Origin: Clostridia bacterium
Lineage (GTDB): Bacteria > Bacillota > Clostridia > Peptostreptococcales > Anaerovoracaceae
Reading direction: 5' to 3'
Assembly: GCA_024403005.1 (NCBI GenBank)
Contig: JAKSSQ010000049.1
Location: forward strand, 1-10,232
Length of the DNA: 10,232 nt
The position numbers and the translations under genes are program-made. Each line of letters opens with the position of its first letter. The stretch's first letter is position 1. Positions 1 through 6,864 of this stretch are shown here, piece after piece. The notes beneath the pieces are model-generated. The model was not told the DNA's origin, made no database searches, and saw nothing but the letters and a program-made list of their open reading frames with translations.

Positions 1-346
1 AGAGGAAACTTCTGCCGGAAATGTCTACGGCCGTCATAATGAGAGCTTCGTCCATGGGGATGATTGCGTCACCGTAGCGGCAGATGCCCTTCTTTTCGCC
101 CAGAGCTTTCTTGAAAGCCTTGCCCAGGCAGATGCCGATGTCTTCCACGCTGTGGTGGTCATCTACATTTACGTCGCCGTTGCACTTAAGATCGATGTCG
201 AATCTGCCGTGGCGTGCAAAAAGCGTAAGCATATGGTCCAGAAAACCTATGCCGGAATCGATGGAAGCTTCGCCTGTGCCGTCGATTTCAAAGCTTAAAC
301 TTATGCTTGTTTCGGCTGTATCTCTGTTAATTTCAGCTCTTCTCAT
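1..346 (-). CDS. hisB: Imidazoleglycerol-phosphate dehydratase HisB (C-terminus beyond the window)
   Basis: This enzyme dehydrates imidazole-glycerol phosphate to imidazole-acetol phosphate in cytosolic histidine synthesis. The window holds the first 115 codons; monofunctional family members are about 195 residues, so roughly 80 are missing at the left edge. Visible family motifs are SGIGFLDHM (residues 31-39) and DDHHSVED (62-69), which carry the histidines and glutamate that bind the catalytic Mn2+ ions, followed by the PMDEA segment (97-101). The ATG at 346-344 overlaps the TGA stop of hisC as ATGA, and a GGAGG site lies about 7 nt upstream, so the start is well supported and translational coupling is likely. 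There is no sign of a fused histidinol-phosphatase domain at the N-terminus, unlike the bifunctional enterobacterial HisB. Confidence 0.96.
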   Translation of the reverse strand, partial: MRRAEINRDTAETSISLSFEIDGTGEASIDSGIGFLDHMLTLFARHGRFDIDLKCNGDVNVDDHHSVEDIGICLGKAFKKALGEKKGICRYGDAIIPMDEALIMTAVDISGRSFL

Positions 347-1407
347 TGCATTTCCTCCATAATTTCATCGATTTTTGCAAGAAGTACGTCCAGCTGCTGT
401 CTGGTTCCGATTGTGATTCGGTTGTACTGGCAGATGGTTTCCTTGTCGAAATGTCTTACCAGAACGCCCTTTTCCTTGAGCTTTCTGTAGAGCTCGCCGC
501 CGTCGATCTTCGGGCTCTTTGCGAAGATGAAGTTTGCAACGGATTCGGGGAATTCGAAGCCTCTCTTCTTAAGCTCTTCTGCAAGATATGCTCTGTTTTC
601 AATTATAGTATTGCAGCACCGCTTTGTATATTCCGGATCCTTAAGGGTTCCGATGCCTGCAGCGGCTGTCATGGAGTTGATGTTGTACGGATTTGTGGAG
701 TATCTGATTGTGTTCAGGTCCTGGATTAATGCCGGGCAGGCTGCTGCGAAGCCGAGTCTGCCGCCGGCGAGGGATCTGCTCTTGGAGAAAGTCTGGATAA
801 CCATTACGTTATCGTATTTCTTCGTGAGGCCAATGGAGCTTTCTCCGCCGAAATCTACGTAAGCTTCGTCGATAATTACAACGCCTTCCGGGTTGGATTT
901 AACGATTTCTTCGATGGTGGAAACGGGAAGAATCTTGCCTGTCGGGGCGTTGGGGTTTGCAATAAAAATGGTTTTATTGAGGCCCATGTACTTCTTCGGA
1001 TCTATGGAGAAATCTTCTTCCAGAGGGATAATTTCGTAAGGAATCTTGTTTAAATCTGCGAAAACCGGATAGAAACCGTAGGTAATGTCCGCAAAGACTG
1101 CAGGCCTGTTTTCGTCGCAGAATGCCATGAACGCGAAGTTCAGAGATTCGTCGGAACCGTTGTTGATGCAGAGCATATCCGGCGTAATATCGTAAGTTTC
1201 TGCAAGAATCTTTCTGAGTTCGTCCATCTGCGGGTCGGAATAGAGATTCAGCGGTCTTAAGTTCTTATAGAGGTATTCCATAGCCTTTTCCGAAGGCGGG
1301 AAAGGACATTCATTTGTGTTCAGCTTGGTGTAGACCATGTCCTGTGGTTGTTCGCCGGGTGTGTATGGGGTCAGCTGACTGTACTTGCTGCTGAAATATC
1401 TGCTCAT
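343..1407 (-). CDS. hisC: Histidinol-phosphate aminotransferase HisC
   Basis: This PLP-dependent fold-type I aminotransferase converts imidazole-acetol phosphate plus glutamate to histidinol phosphate. It is 354 residues, a normal length for HisC. The substrate-loop and cofactor motifs are in order: LNTNECPFPPS (29-39), NNGSDE (82-87), NPNAPTG (151-157), DEAYVDF (180-186), and TFSKSRSLAGGR (206-217). K209 is the expected Schiff-base lysine and R217 a phosphate-binding arginine. The ATG (1407-1405) directly follows the TAG of hisD with no gap, and a GGACGGAAG-type ribosome site lies inside the hisD 3' end, so coupled translation is expected. Its stop overlaps the hisB start. The family also includes aminotransferases acting on aromatic amino acids, but the his-operon position makes HisC the clear call. 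Confidence 0.97.
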   Translation of the reverse strand: MSRYFSSKYSQLTPYTPGEQPQDMVYTKLNTNECPFPPSEKAMEYLYKNLRPLNLYSDPQMDELRKILAETYDITPDMLCINNGSDESLNFAFMAFCDENRPAVFADITYGFYPVFADLNKIPYEIIPLEEDFSIDPKKYMGLNKTIFIANPNAPTGKILPVSTIEEIVKSNPEGVVIIDEAYVDFGGESSIGLTKKYDNVMVIQTFSKSRSLAGGRLGFAAACPALIQDLNTIRYSTNPYNINSMTAAAGIGTLKDPEYTKRCCNTIIENRAYLAEELKKRGFEFPESVANFIFAKSPKIDGGELYRKLKEKGVLVRHFDKETICQYNRITIGTRQQLDVLLAKIDEIMEEMQ

Positions 1408-2682
1408 CTATTCTTCCGTCCTTATAACTGCGCTTCTTGCGTGGCCTGTGAGCCCTTCTTTCTCTGCGAAGAAGGCTACATCCTTTGCAACCTTTGCAAG
1501 AGCATCTCTCGTGTAATAAGTGTACTGGGATTTCTTAACGAAGTCGTCCACGGACAGCGGGCTGGAGAATCTTGCCGTGCCGCTGGTCGGGAGTGTGTGG
1601 TTGGGGCCTGCGAAGTAGTCGCCCAGAGCTTCGGGGCAATTCTTGCCCATGAAGATCGAGCCTGCGTGGCGGATGCTGTCCAGATAATCGAAGGGGTTAT
1701 CTACGCAGAGTTCCAGGTGCTCGGGAGCGATTTCGTTGGCAATTTCGATGGCCTGCTTAATGTTTTCGGATACGATAATCTTTCCGTTGACTTCAATGGA
1801 TTCCCTTGCGATTTCCTCTCTTACAAGCTGAGGCAGCTGCTTTTCGATTTCTGCCTGAACCGCCAGGGCCAGCTTCATGGAATCGGTTACCAGAACTGCG
1901 CTTGCCATCTTGTCGTGTTCGGCCTGGGAAAGCATGTCTGCAGCCACGTAAGCCGGTTCGCAGGTTCCGTCTGCAACTACCAGGATTTCGCTGGGACCGG
2001 CTATCATGTCGATGGAAACCTTACCGAATACCTGTTTTTTAGCTTCAGATACGAAAGCGTTGCCCGGTCCTACTATTTTGTCTACTTTGGGCACGCTTTC
2101 GGTTCCGTATGCCAGAGCTGCGATAGCCTGGGCACCGCCGGTCTTAAAGATTCGGTCGATGCCTGCAATCTTTGCAGCTGCAAGGATTACCGGGTTTATT
2201 TTGCCGTCTGCGCCCGGCGGGGTCACCATGACGACCTCGGGAACGCCTGCAATCTTTGCGGGAATGGCATCCATTAAAACTGTGGACGGATAAGCTGCCG
2301 TGCCGCCAGGAACGTAAAGGCCGGCTTTGTCTACAGGCATTATCTTCTGTCCGATTACGATGCCGTCGCTGTCGTTTATAATGAAGCTGTTTCTTACTTG
2401 TTTAGAGTGGAATTTCTTAATGTTTTCCGCTGCTTTGCGGAGGATTTCCAGGAATTCCGGCTCTACTGCTTCGAAAGCTTCTTCGAATTCCTCCGGGGAA
2501 ACTTCCAGAGAAGAAAGCCTGCATTTGTCAAACTTTTCTTCGTACATCATCAGGGCTTCATCGCCCTTATCCTTAACTGTTTCTATTATTTCAGCTACGA
2601 TGCCTTCGACCTGAGTCTGAGGGATTATTCTGCTGAAAATGTCCTGGGGAGATACTTCTCCGAACTTCATGATTTTAATCAT
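1408..2682 (-). CDS. hisD: Histidinol dehydrogenase HisD
   Basis: HisD is a zinc enzyme that oxidises histidinol to histidine in two NAD+-dependent steps, the end of the pathway. The protein is 424 residues, typical for the family. All four expected zinc ligands are present: Q253 and H256 in SQAEHD, D355 in GDYFAGPNH, and H414 in GHARSA. The catalytic Glu-His pair is E321-H322 in APEHLE. The signature region around VGPGNAFVSEAKKQVFG (204-220) and the IAGPSE loop (227-232) are intact. The ATG at 2682 overlaps the end of hisG by 8 bp and is preceded by AGGTGA about 7 nt upstream. A second in-frame Met at residue 5 is possible but worse placed. HisD stops immediately before the hisC start. Confidence 0.98.
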   Translation of the reverse strand: MIKIMKFGEVSPQDIFSRIIPQTQVEGIVAEIIETVKDKGDEALMMYEEKFDKCRLSSLEVSPEEFEEAFEAVEPEFLEILRKAAENIKKFHSKQVRNSFIINDSDGIVIGQKIMPVDKAGLYVPGGTAAYPSTVLMDAIPAKIAGVPEVVMVTPPGADGKINPVILAAAKIAGIDRIFKTGGAQAIAALAYGTESVPKVDKIVGPGNAFVSEAKKQVFGKVSIDMIAGPSEILVVADGTCEPAYVAADMLSQAEHDKMASAVLVTDSMKLALAVQAEIEKQLPQLVREEIARESIEVNGKIIVSENIKQAIEIANEIAPEHLELCVDNPFDYLDSIRHAGSIFMGKNCPEALGDYFAGPNHTLPTSGTARFSSPLSVDDFVKKSQYTYYTRDALAKVAKDVAFFAEKEGLTGHARSAVIRTEE

Positions 2683-3313
2683 TGCGCTTCACCTGTCTGC
2701 TGAGCCCTTCTACAACTTTCTGTATTTCGGCCTTTTTAAACTCGTAGCTTACTTTATTTACGATTAATCTGGCGCTTATGGGAACTATTGTTTCGATAAC
2801 TTCCAGATTGTTTTCCTTTAAGGTTGTGCCTGTTTCCACCAGGTCCACGATTACGTCGGAAAGGTCGAGAATCGGTGCGATTTCGATGGATCCGTTCAGG
2901 TGGATAATGTCTATGTCTCTGCCTAAGGAGTTGTAGTAATTTCCGGCGATATTGCTGAATTTTGTTGCAACTCTTAAGGTTTTGTTGCGGTCGTCGTAGA
3001 AATCTTTCTTACCGGCTACGCACATGCGGCATTTGCCCATGTTTAAGTCCAGCATTTCGTAGATATCCGGTTCGTATTCCAGAAGGATGTCCTTTCCTGC
3101 TACGCCGATGTCTGCAGCTCCGCGTTCTACATAGATTGCTACGTCGGAGGGTTTTGCCCAGAAGTAGCGAACGCCCAGCTTTTCGTTTTCGAAGATTAAC
3201 TTTCTGTTTTCTTCTTCGATGGACGGGCATTCGAAGCCGGCTTCCTTAAACATTTTATATACTTTTTCGCCGAGTCTTCCCTTCGGAAGAGCTACGTTAA
3301 GCATTCTTTCCAA
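2675..3313 (-). CDS. hisG: ATP phosphoribosyltransferase catalytic subunit HisG, short form
   Basis: HisG condenses ATP and PRPP to phosphoribosyl-ATP, the first committed step of histidine synthesis. At 212 residues it is the short form, which lacks the C-terminal regulatory domain of the roughly 300-residue long form and needs HisZ for activity and feedback inhibition; hisZ lies just upstream. Visible motifs are ALPKGRL (8-14), a periplasmic-binding-protein-like fold core, and the PRPP-binding loop SDVIVDLVETGTTLKENN (152-169). The likely start is TTG at 3313-3311. A GGAGGTGA site ends 6 nt upstream of it, while the in-frame ATG at 3304 would sit 15 nt away. With the TTG, hisG overlaps hisZ by 17 bp. 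A TTG start may hold HisG output below its neighbours, but that is inference. Confidence 0.96.
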   Translation of the reverse strand: MERMLNVALPKGRLGEKVYKMFKEAGFECPSIEEENRKLIFENEKLGVRYFWAKPSDVAIYVERGAADIGVAGKDILLEYEPDIYEMLDLNMGKCRMCVAGKKDFYDDRNKTLRVATKFSNIAGNYYNSLGRDIDIIHLNGSIEIAPILDLSDVIVDLVETGTTLKENNLEVIETIVPISARLIVNKVSYEFKKAEIQKVVEGLSRQVKRND

Positions 3314-4412
3314 CGAAGCTCACCTCCCCATCCGAAAACTTTGCAAGTCTTTTATATCTTATTTTGTCCGGCACGCATTTCTGCGCCATTACTGTAATTC
3401 CTAGGTCTGTGAGGTCTTCCACTGCTTTGTGGAGCTGCATTGGGTCAGCGCCCTCTTCGTAAATTAAAATCGTGTCCACGTCGCAGGCGCTGCTTTCTTC
3501 CAGCCTTTCGAGAAGGTCCAGGTAAACCGCAAAGCCGATAGCTCCGCAGTGCTTGCCCATTTTCTTCATGAGGTTTTCGTACTGGCCGCCGATTACGACT
3601 GCGGAAGGAATTCCGCTAATGTATCCGGTGAACACAATGCCGTTGTAGTAATTTACGTCGCTTATAATCGAAAAATCGATGGTAACCATGTCTGCGAAGC
3701 CGTATTCCCTGAGGATTGCGGTGCAGGCTTCCAGCTGCGCTACGGATTCTTCGCAGCAGCCCAGTTCTTTAAGGCCGGGGATTACTTCTTCTGCGCTTCC
3801 GCTGAGGCCAATCAGCTTTACGAGCTTCGCCGTAGTTTCTTCGCAGGCACCTTTTTCCCTGCAAATTGCTTCCAGTTCGTGGATATTTTTCTGGCTTATG
3901 CACTTGAAAATATCGGAAACTGCGGATTTATCGAGATTTAAGCTGTTTATGAGTCCGGATACGATGTCCAGGTTGGAAATGCTTAATCTGGATTCTTCGG
4001 AGATGTATTTAAGGCTCTTTGCTGCGAGGAGCAGAACTTCAGAAATGCAGAACATGTCGGTCGCTCCGATGCATTCCAGGCCGACCTGGGGGATTTCGCG
4101 GAAGCCCTTTCCTGCTCCGGGAACTCTGTAGACGTTCTCGTTGTAATAGACTTTCTGAACTTCGCAGCCCTGAATTCTGCTGTTTCTTACTATGGAAAGC
4201 GTTACGTCCGGCTTGAGCGCCATCAGCTTGCCGTTTGTGTCTGTAAAGGTGATTATATTGTCGGAAGAAAGATAGTCTTTATTCTTCGCATAGAGGTCGT
4301 ATTCCTCGAATTTGCTCATTTTATACTGGGTGTAGCCGTATTTGTGGTACAGAGCACGCAGATTGTAGATTATCTTCTCTTCGTTCTTTAAGATGCTGGT
4401 GTTGAATGTCAT
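3297..4412 (-). CDS. hisZ: ATP phosphoribosyltransferase regulatory subunit HisZ
   Basis: HisZ is a catalytically silent paralogue of histidyl-tRNA synthetase that joins short HisG in a hetero-octamer and confers histidine feedback control. The 371-residue protein has the class II synthetase core: KPDVT (67-71), a motif 2-like FREIPQVGLECIG (104-116), the histidine-pocket region NYYNGIVFTGY (254-264), GGQYENL (275-281) and a motif 3-like AIGFAVYLDLL (291-301). Two HisRS features are absent, consistent with HisZ. The motif 3 arginine position is L300, and the RGLDYY-type sequence before the pocket reads SDVNYY. About 60 residues follow the catalytic core, possibly a reduced remnant of the HisRS C-terminal domain. 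It is the first gene of the operon. GAAGAGG at 4419-4425 lies 6 nt before the ATG. Confidence 0.95.
   Translation of the reverse strand: MTFNTSILKNEEKIIYNLRALYHKYGYTQYKMSKFEEYDLYAKNKDYLSSDNIITFTDTNGKLMALKPDVTLSIVRNSRIQGCEVQKVYYNENVYRVPGAGKGFREIPQVGLECIGATDMFCISEVLLLAAKSLKYISEESRLSISNLDIVSGLINSLNLDKSAVSDIFKCISQKNIHELEAICREKGACEETTAKLVKLIGLSGSAEEVIPGLKELGCCEESVAQLEACTAILREYGFADMVTIDFSIISDVNYYNGIVFTGYISGIPSAVVIGGQYENLMKKMGKHCGAIGFAVYLDLLERLEESSACDVDTILIYEEGADPMQLHKAVEDLTDLGITVMAQKCVPDKIRYKRLAKFSDGEVSFVGKNA
3320..3329 (-). promoter_or_regulatory. Ribosome binding site that selects a TTG start for hisG
   Basis: On the minus strand the site reads GGGGAGGTGA, containing an 8-nt stretch (GGAGGTGA) fully complementary to the 16S anti-Shine-Dalgarno end. 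It ends 6 nt before TTG (3313) and 15 nt before the next in-frame ATG (3304). The spacing favours TTG. It lies inside the last codons of hisZ. Confidence 0.75.
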
Positions 4413-4425
4413 AATTAACCTCTTC

Positions 4426-4512
4426 GCTTTAGTACTTTATCACTTTAGCACATTAAAGCGCTAAAGTAAACAGTTTCGCCGAAAAATACTTTATCACTTT
4501 AGCATACTAAAG
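4426..4512. repeat. CTTTA-rich repeat tract with an 18-bp direct repeat
   Basis: This intergenic tract is built from CTTTAGC/GCTAAAG modules. TACTTTATCACTTTAGCA occurs exactly at 4433-4450 and again at 4487-4504. The first copy also pairs with TAAAGCGCTAAAGTA (4453-4467) in an imperfect 15-bp stem with two mismatches and a 6-nt loop. The same modules recur at 9828-9923. The tract lacks the GGGGACGGG head found in the adjoining hairpin. Together with that hairpin it fills most of the 212-bp gap between hisZ and tdk; no coding sequence is seen there. Confidence 0.85.
4442..4470 (-). promoter_or_regulatory. Candidate his operon promoter inside repeat sequence
   Basis: The minus strand carries TTTACT (4470-4465), a 17-nt spacer, and TAAAGT (4447-4442) preceded by TG one base upstream, which makes an extended -10 element. 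Each hexamer matches the sigma-A consensus at 4 of 6 positions. The predicted transcript would start near 4435, about 23 nt before the hisZ ATG. The -10 belongs to an 18-nt sequence that is repeated exactly 54 bp further upstream. No T-box leader was seen. Assignment is inference from spacing and position. Confidence 0.4.
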
Positions 4513-4562
4513 GTGGACGGGTACACTGTAGCCTGCTAAAGCGCTAAAGTGTACCCGTCCCC
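4513..4562. repeat. REP-like palindrome, GGGGACGGGTACACTTTAGC type
   Basis: A 13-bp perfect stem joins 4515-4527 with 4548-4560 (arms GGACGGGTACACT and AGTGTACCCGTCC), and pairing continues for 4 bp beyond one mismatch. Read on the minus strand, the unit begins GGGGACGGGTACACTTTAGC. It shares that head and the following CTTTAGCGCTTTA body with the units at 9796-9937. No U-tract follows on either strand, so it does not look like an ordinary intrinsic terminator. The GGGGACGG head resembles heads of REP elements mobilised by REP-associated tyrosine transposases; that link is by resemblance only. Confidence 0.85.
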
Positions 4563-4573
4563 ACATTGGACAC

Positions 4574-4601
4574 AAAAAATCGGCTGATTTCTCAGCCGAT
4601 T
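4574..4601 (-). terminator. Intrinsic terminator of tdk
   Basis: Read on the minus strand, the arms AATCGGCTGA and TCAGCCGATT form a 10-bp stem with a GAAA loop, and the stem runs into a T6 tract. It begins about 24 nt after the tdk stop. This is a canonical rho-independent terminator separating tdk from the his operon. Confidence 0.9.
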
Positions 4602-4624
4602 CAACAAAATTCGCAGATATTTAG

Positions 4625-5218
4625 TTATTTGGCGAAATCCGGGCCTAAATCCCCTGCCATGTAGTGCTTTCTGCACAGGGAAACGTACATGTCGTTTCCG
4701 CCGATTACAAGCTGGGCACCTTCGCGGATAATATTGCCTGCTTCGTCTACGCGGGCAACCATGGTTGCCTTGCGTCCGCAGTGGCAGATCGTCTTGATTT
4801 CTTCGATTTTATCTGCATAAACAAGCAGATAATGGGACCCTTCGAACAATTCGTTCTGGAAATCGTTCTTCAGGCCGTAGCACATTACCGGACAGCCGTA
4901 CTCGTCTACAATCTTCGCCAGCTGGATAACCTGGTGCTTCTTAAGGAACTGGCACTCGTCCATAAGAATGCAGTCGATGTGCTGCTGAGCCTCGTGCTCC
5001 TTATAAAGCGCTACTAAATCCGTGTCGCCGTTTATAACGATGGCATCGCGGGAAATACCGATACGGCTCGTAATCTTGCCCACTCCGTAGCGGTCGTCCA
5101 CAGAGGGAGAAAGGGTCATGATGTGCTTGCCCCTCTCTTCGTAGTTGTAAGCAACCTTAATGAGTTCGATGGATTTTCCAGCATTCATCGTGCTGTAGCG
5201 GTAGTAAAGCTGTGCCAT
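4625..5218 (-). CDS. tdk: Thymidine kinase, type II (TK1-like)
   Basis: This cytosolic salvage enzyme phosphorylates thymidine to dTMP with ATP. The 197-residue protein is full length for the bacterial family. It has a P-loop STMNAGKS (9-16, with K15), the Walker B/catalytic segment MDECQF (86-91, with E88 as general base), and four zinc ligands, C145, C147, C182 and H185, in CHCG and CRKH. The lasso and substrate-loop region follows (about 150-180). The ATG at 5218 has an AAAGGAGA site 6 nt upstream. The gene has its own extended -10 promoter and its own terminator, so it appears to be a single-gene transcript with no functional tie to its neighbours. Confidence 0.97.
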   Translation of the reverse strand: MAQLYYRYSTMNAGKSIELIKVAYNYEERGKHIMTLSPSVDDRYGVGKITSRIGISRDAIVINGDTDLVALYKEHEAQQHIDCILMDECQFLKKHQVIQLAKIVDEYGCPVMCYGLKNDFQNELFEGSHYLLVYADKIEEIKTICHCGRKATMVARVDEAGNIIREGAQLVIGGNDMYVSLCRKHYMAGDLGPDFAK

Positions 5219-5245
5219 TTGTCGTCTCCTTTAAAATATAGGAGT

Positions 5246-5254
5246 ATTATAACA
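5246..5254 (-). promoter_or_regulatory. Extended -10 promoter of tdk
   Basis: The minus strand reads TGTTATAAT, a perfect extended -10 (TGnTATAAT), 27 nt upstream of the tdk ATG. The best -35 at 17-bp spacing is the poor match TGCAAT, as expected when an extended -10 compensates. The ribosome site AAAGGAGA lies at 5225-5232. Confidence 0.7.
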
Positions 5255-5305
5255 TATCCGCCGCCTAAATTGCAGGAAACCTTAAGATAACCTTTTAAGA
5301 ATAAA

Positions 5306-5343
5306 TAAGGGAAATCTTTAAGAATTTCTTAAGATTTCCCTTA
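5306..5343 (-). terminator. Large AT-rich hairpin, probable terminator of the MFS gene
   Basis: TAAGGGAAATCTT (5306-5318) pairs perfectly with 5331-5343 (13 bp), and the loop can fold further through TTAAGAA/TTCTTAA. It starts 28 nt after the MFS stop. On the minus strand it is followed by the T-rich TTATTCTTAAAAGG rather than a clean U-run, so termination may be partial. It could also act on the opposite strand, but no plus-strand gene is present. Confidence 0.6.
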
Positions 5344-5370
5344 ATGTTTTAAAAATACACTATTACGATT

Positions 5371-6678
5371 CTATTCTTCTTTATCCAAAGCTGCCAGTTT
5401 TCTGCGCAGGTCCTGAATGTCTCTGCTGAAATACGCGGCAAAGGAGAATACGCAGCCTATGCTTCCCGTGCATAAAAACATGACTGCCATACCGCTTCCG
5501 AGTCCTGTGCCTACAAGTTTTTGCAGAATTTCAGCTGCTGCAGAACTTCCGGACATAAACGGTTCAAACACGTAATCCGCAAGGATGCCTCCTAGAAGTA
5601 TTCCCGCAGGAATAAGGCTGTACTGGATTGCATTTCGCGTCGCAAATACCCTGCCCTGCACATCTTCCGGTATGACGGAGTAAAGTATTACGTTCTGCCC
5701 GGCCATAATAAATGAGATAGGCAAACTCGCTGCAGCGCCTGCAAAGCACCAGGCAAGTCCGCTTCTTCCAAGCCCCATAAATATGTCGCCGAGCAGGAAG
5801 GAAATTCCGGCAGACCAGAAAATCATGCGGACACTGTCCTTACCAGCCTTTCCTGCAGCCGCAATTAGCCCGCCCAGGATTCCTGCGCCGCCCATTACAG
5901 CCATAACAACGCCAAGAACTGCAGCATTTCCGCCGCTCCTGGCCAGTATCATAGGCGAAAGCACATTTTCATACGTAAGCCTGGACAGGAAATTCATACC
6001 CATAAGGGTATAAATTACGATAAGCAGTCCCCTGTTTTTCTTCAAAAAAGCGTAGCCCTGGCCGCAGCCTTTAAATACCGAGGTATTTTCTACACCTTCA
6101 GGTCTGTCTTCCTTTATGTGTATGAAGCCAATCAGCACGCAGCAAGCTACAGCGAAACTGGCGATATCAAAGCCTATAACGGCTGGAAGCCCGTCAAATC
6201 CGTATATTGCAGCAGCAAGAACAGGTCCTGCCACCATAATCAGGTTCTGAGAAAAAGATGCCATGCCGCCTGCATTTGCAAGTTTTTCCTTAGGAACAAT
6301 TCTTCCTATAGCTGCTGCGGATGCAGGAGTCTGAAAAGCATTGGCACAGCCTATGACAGCGTTAACTATATAGATATGCACCGGCTTAAGTCCACCCTTA
6401 AGGCTCATCATAAGCACAAAAACGGTTGCAAGAGCAGCGCAGCTGTCGCTTATAACCATAACTGCTTTCTTGCTGTGTCTGTCTACAATTGGCCCTGCAA
6501 AGAGGCTGAGTCCAACGTATGGCACATAATTGCAGAAAGTCATCAGAGAAACAGCCAGCGCTGATTGGCTCATCGTAAACTGCCAGAGTACCAGCGCATA
6601 GGCCGTCATAGAACTTCCCAGCTGGGAAAAGGACTGGCTGAGCCAGAAAATTATATATTTTTTAAAATCTTTTTCCAT
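5371..6678 (-). CDS. Major facilitator superfamily exporter, EntS/Mef-like
   Basis: This is a 435-residue integral membrane transporter with about 12 hydrophobic segments spread over the full length and a short, charged C-terminus (RDIQDLRRKLAALDKEE). The loop 2-3 motif GPIVDRHSKK (62-71) is the MFS motif A position. The N-terminal WLSQSFSQLGSSMTAYALVLW-like pattern and overall length resemble the MFS_3 group, which includes macrolide exporters such as Mef and the enterobactin exporter EntS. The substrate cannot be told from sequence. The frame is open back to a GTG at 6687, but that codon lies inside the AAGGTGG ribosome site (6684-6690). The ATG at 6678, 5 nt downstream of that site, is the better start. 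The gene lies 186 bp after copA with no strong terminator between, so partial read-through from the copper operon is possible. Confidence 0.9.
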   Translation of the reverse strand: MEKDFKKYIIFWLSQSFSQLGSSMTAYALVLWQFTMSQSALAVSLMTFCNYVPYVGLSLFAGPIVDRHSKKAVMVISDSCAALATVFVLMMSLKGGLKPVHIYIVNAVIGCANAFQTPASAAAIGRIVPKEKLANAGGMASFSQNLIMVAGPVLAAAIYGFDGLPAVIGFDIASFAVACCVLIGFIHIKEDRPEGVENTSVFKGCGQGYAFLKKNRGLLIVIYTLMGMNFLSRLTYENVLSPMILARSGGNAAVLGVVMAVMGGAGILGGLIAAAGKAGKDSVRMIFWSAGISFLLGDIFMGLGRSGLAWCFAGAAASLPISFIMAGQNVILYSVIPEDVQGRVFATRNAIQYSLIPAGILLGGILADYVFEPFMSGSSAAAEILQKLVGTGLGSGMAVMFLCTGSIGCVFSFAAYFSRDIQDLRRKLAALDKEE

Positions 6679-6693
6679 TGAATCCACCTTATT

Positions 6694-6721
6694 CTTATAG
6701 TTTCAGGTAATTTTGATCCAA
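6694..6721 (-). promoter_or_regulatory. Candidate promoter of the MFS gene
   Basis: The minus strand carries TTGGAT (6721-6716), a 16-nt spacer and TATAAG (6699-6694), matching sigma-A hexamers at 4 and 5 of 6 positions. The predicted start falls near 6687, inside the ribosome site, giving a very short leader. That makes the assignment uncertain. Confidence 0.35.
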
Positions 6722-6760
6722 TGAGGACGGATATGCTTACTGTACAGGTGCCGTCCCTCA
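6722..6760. repeat. Degenerate GGACGG hairpin, possible REP remnant
   Basis: TGAGGACGG (6722-6730) pairs with CCGTCCCTCA (6751-6760) in a 9-bp stem with one bulged base, and the 20-nt interval contains TGTACA. The arms resemble the GGGGACGG/CCGTCCCC ends of the two REP-like clusters, but the CTTTAGC body is missing. No U-tract follows on the minus strand. It lies directly upstream of the candidate MFS -35. Confidence 0.5.
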
Positions 6761-6764
6761 GGAT

Positions 6765-6791
6765 CCCATACAGTTTAAACGGCCCATACAG
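6765..6791. repeat. 9-bp direct repeat CCCATACAG in the copA-MFS gap
   Basis: CCCATACAG occurs at 6765-6773 and 6783-6791, start to start 18 bp, about two helical turns. The palindrome GTTTAAAC (6773-6780) sits between them. On the minus strand the copies read CTGTATGGG. Two-turn spacing upstream of a transporter suggests a tandem protein-binding site, but no regulator is identified. Confidence 0.45.
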
Positions 6792-6864
6792 ACCAGCTTA
6801 TGCATATTGGTAATAACGCCCATGTTTTACCTCAATTCGCCGCAATTGCGGTCAGTTAAGAAGC

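Noticed and set aside
1348..2277. 309-codon open frame on the plus strand, antisense to hisD and the hisC start
   Set aside because: It lies wholly opposite strongly supported hisD/hisC sequence, has a cysteine-rich composition with no recognisable domain, and lacks a good ribosome site. It is a codon-bias shadow.
4426..4562. CRISPR-like array from the repeated CTTTAGC modules
   Set aside because: Repeat lengths and intervals are irregular, the intervals are made of the same modules rather than unique spacers, and no cas gene is present.
4413..4624. T-box or his attenuator in the hisZ leader
   Set aside because: No T-box motif (TGGnACCGCG-like) and no short His-rich leader peptide is visible. 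The hairpins are accounted for by the tdk terminator and the REP-like repeats.
6679..6687. GTG at 6687 as the MFS start (438 residues)
   Set aside because: The GTG is part of the AAGGTGG ribosome site itself; the ATG at 6678 has suitable spacing.
6840..6851. CCGCAATTGCGG palindrome just after the copA stop as a terminator
   Set aside because: It gives only a 4-bp stem with an AATT loop when folded and has no U-tract on the minus strand.
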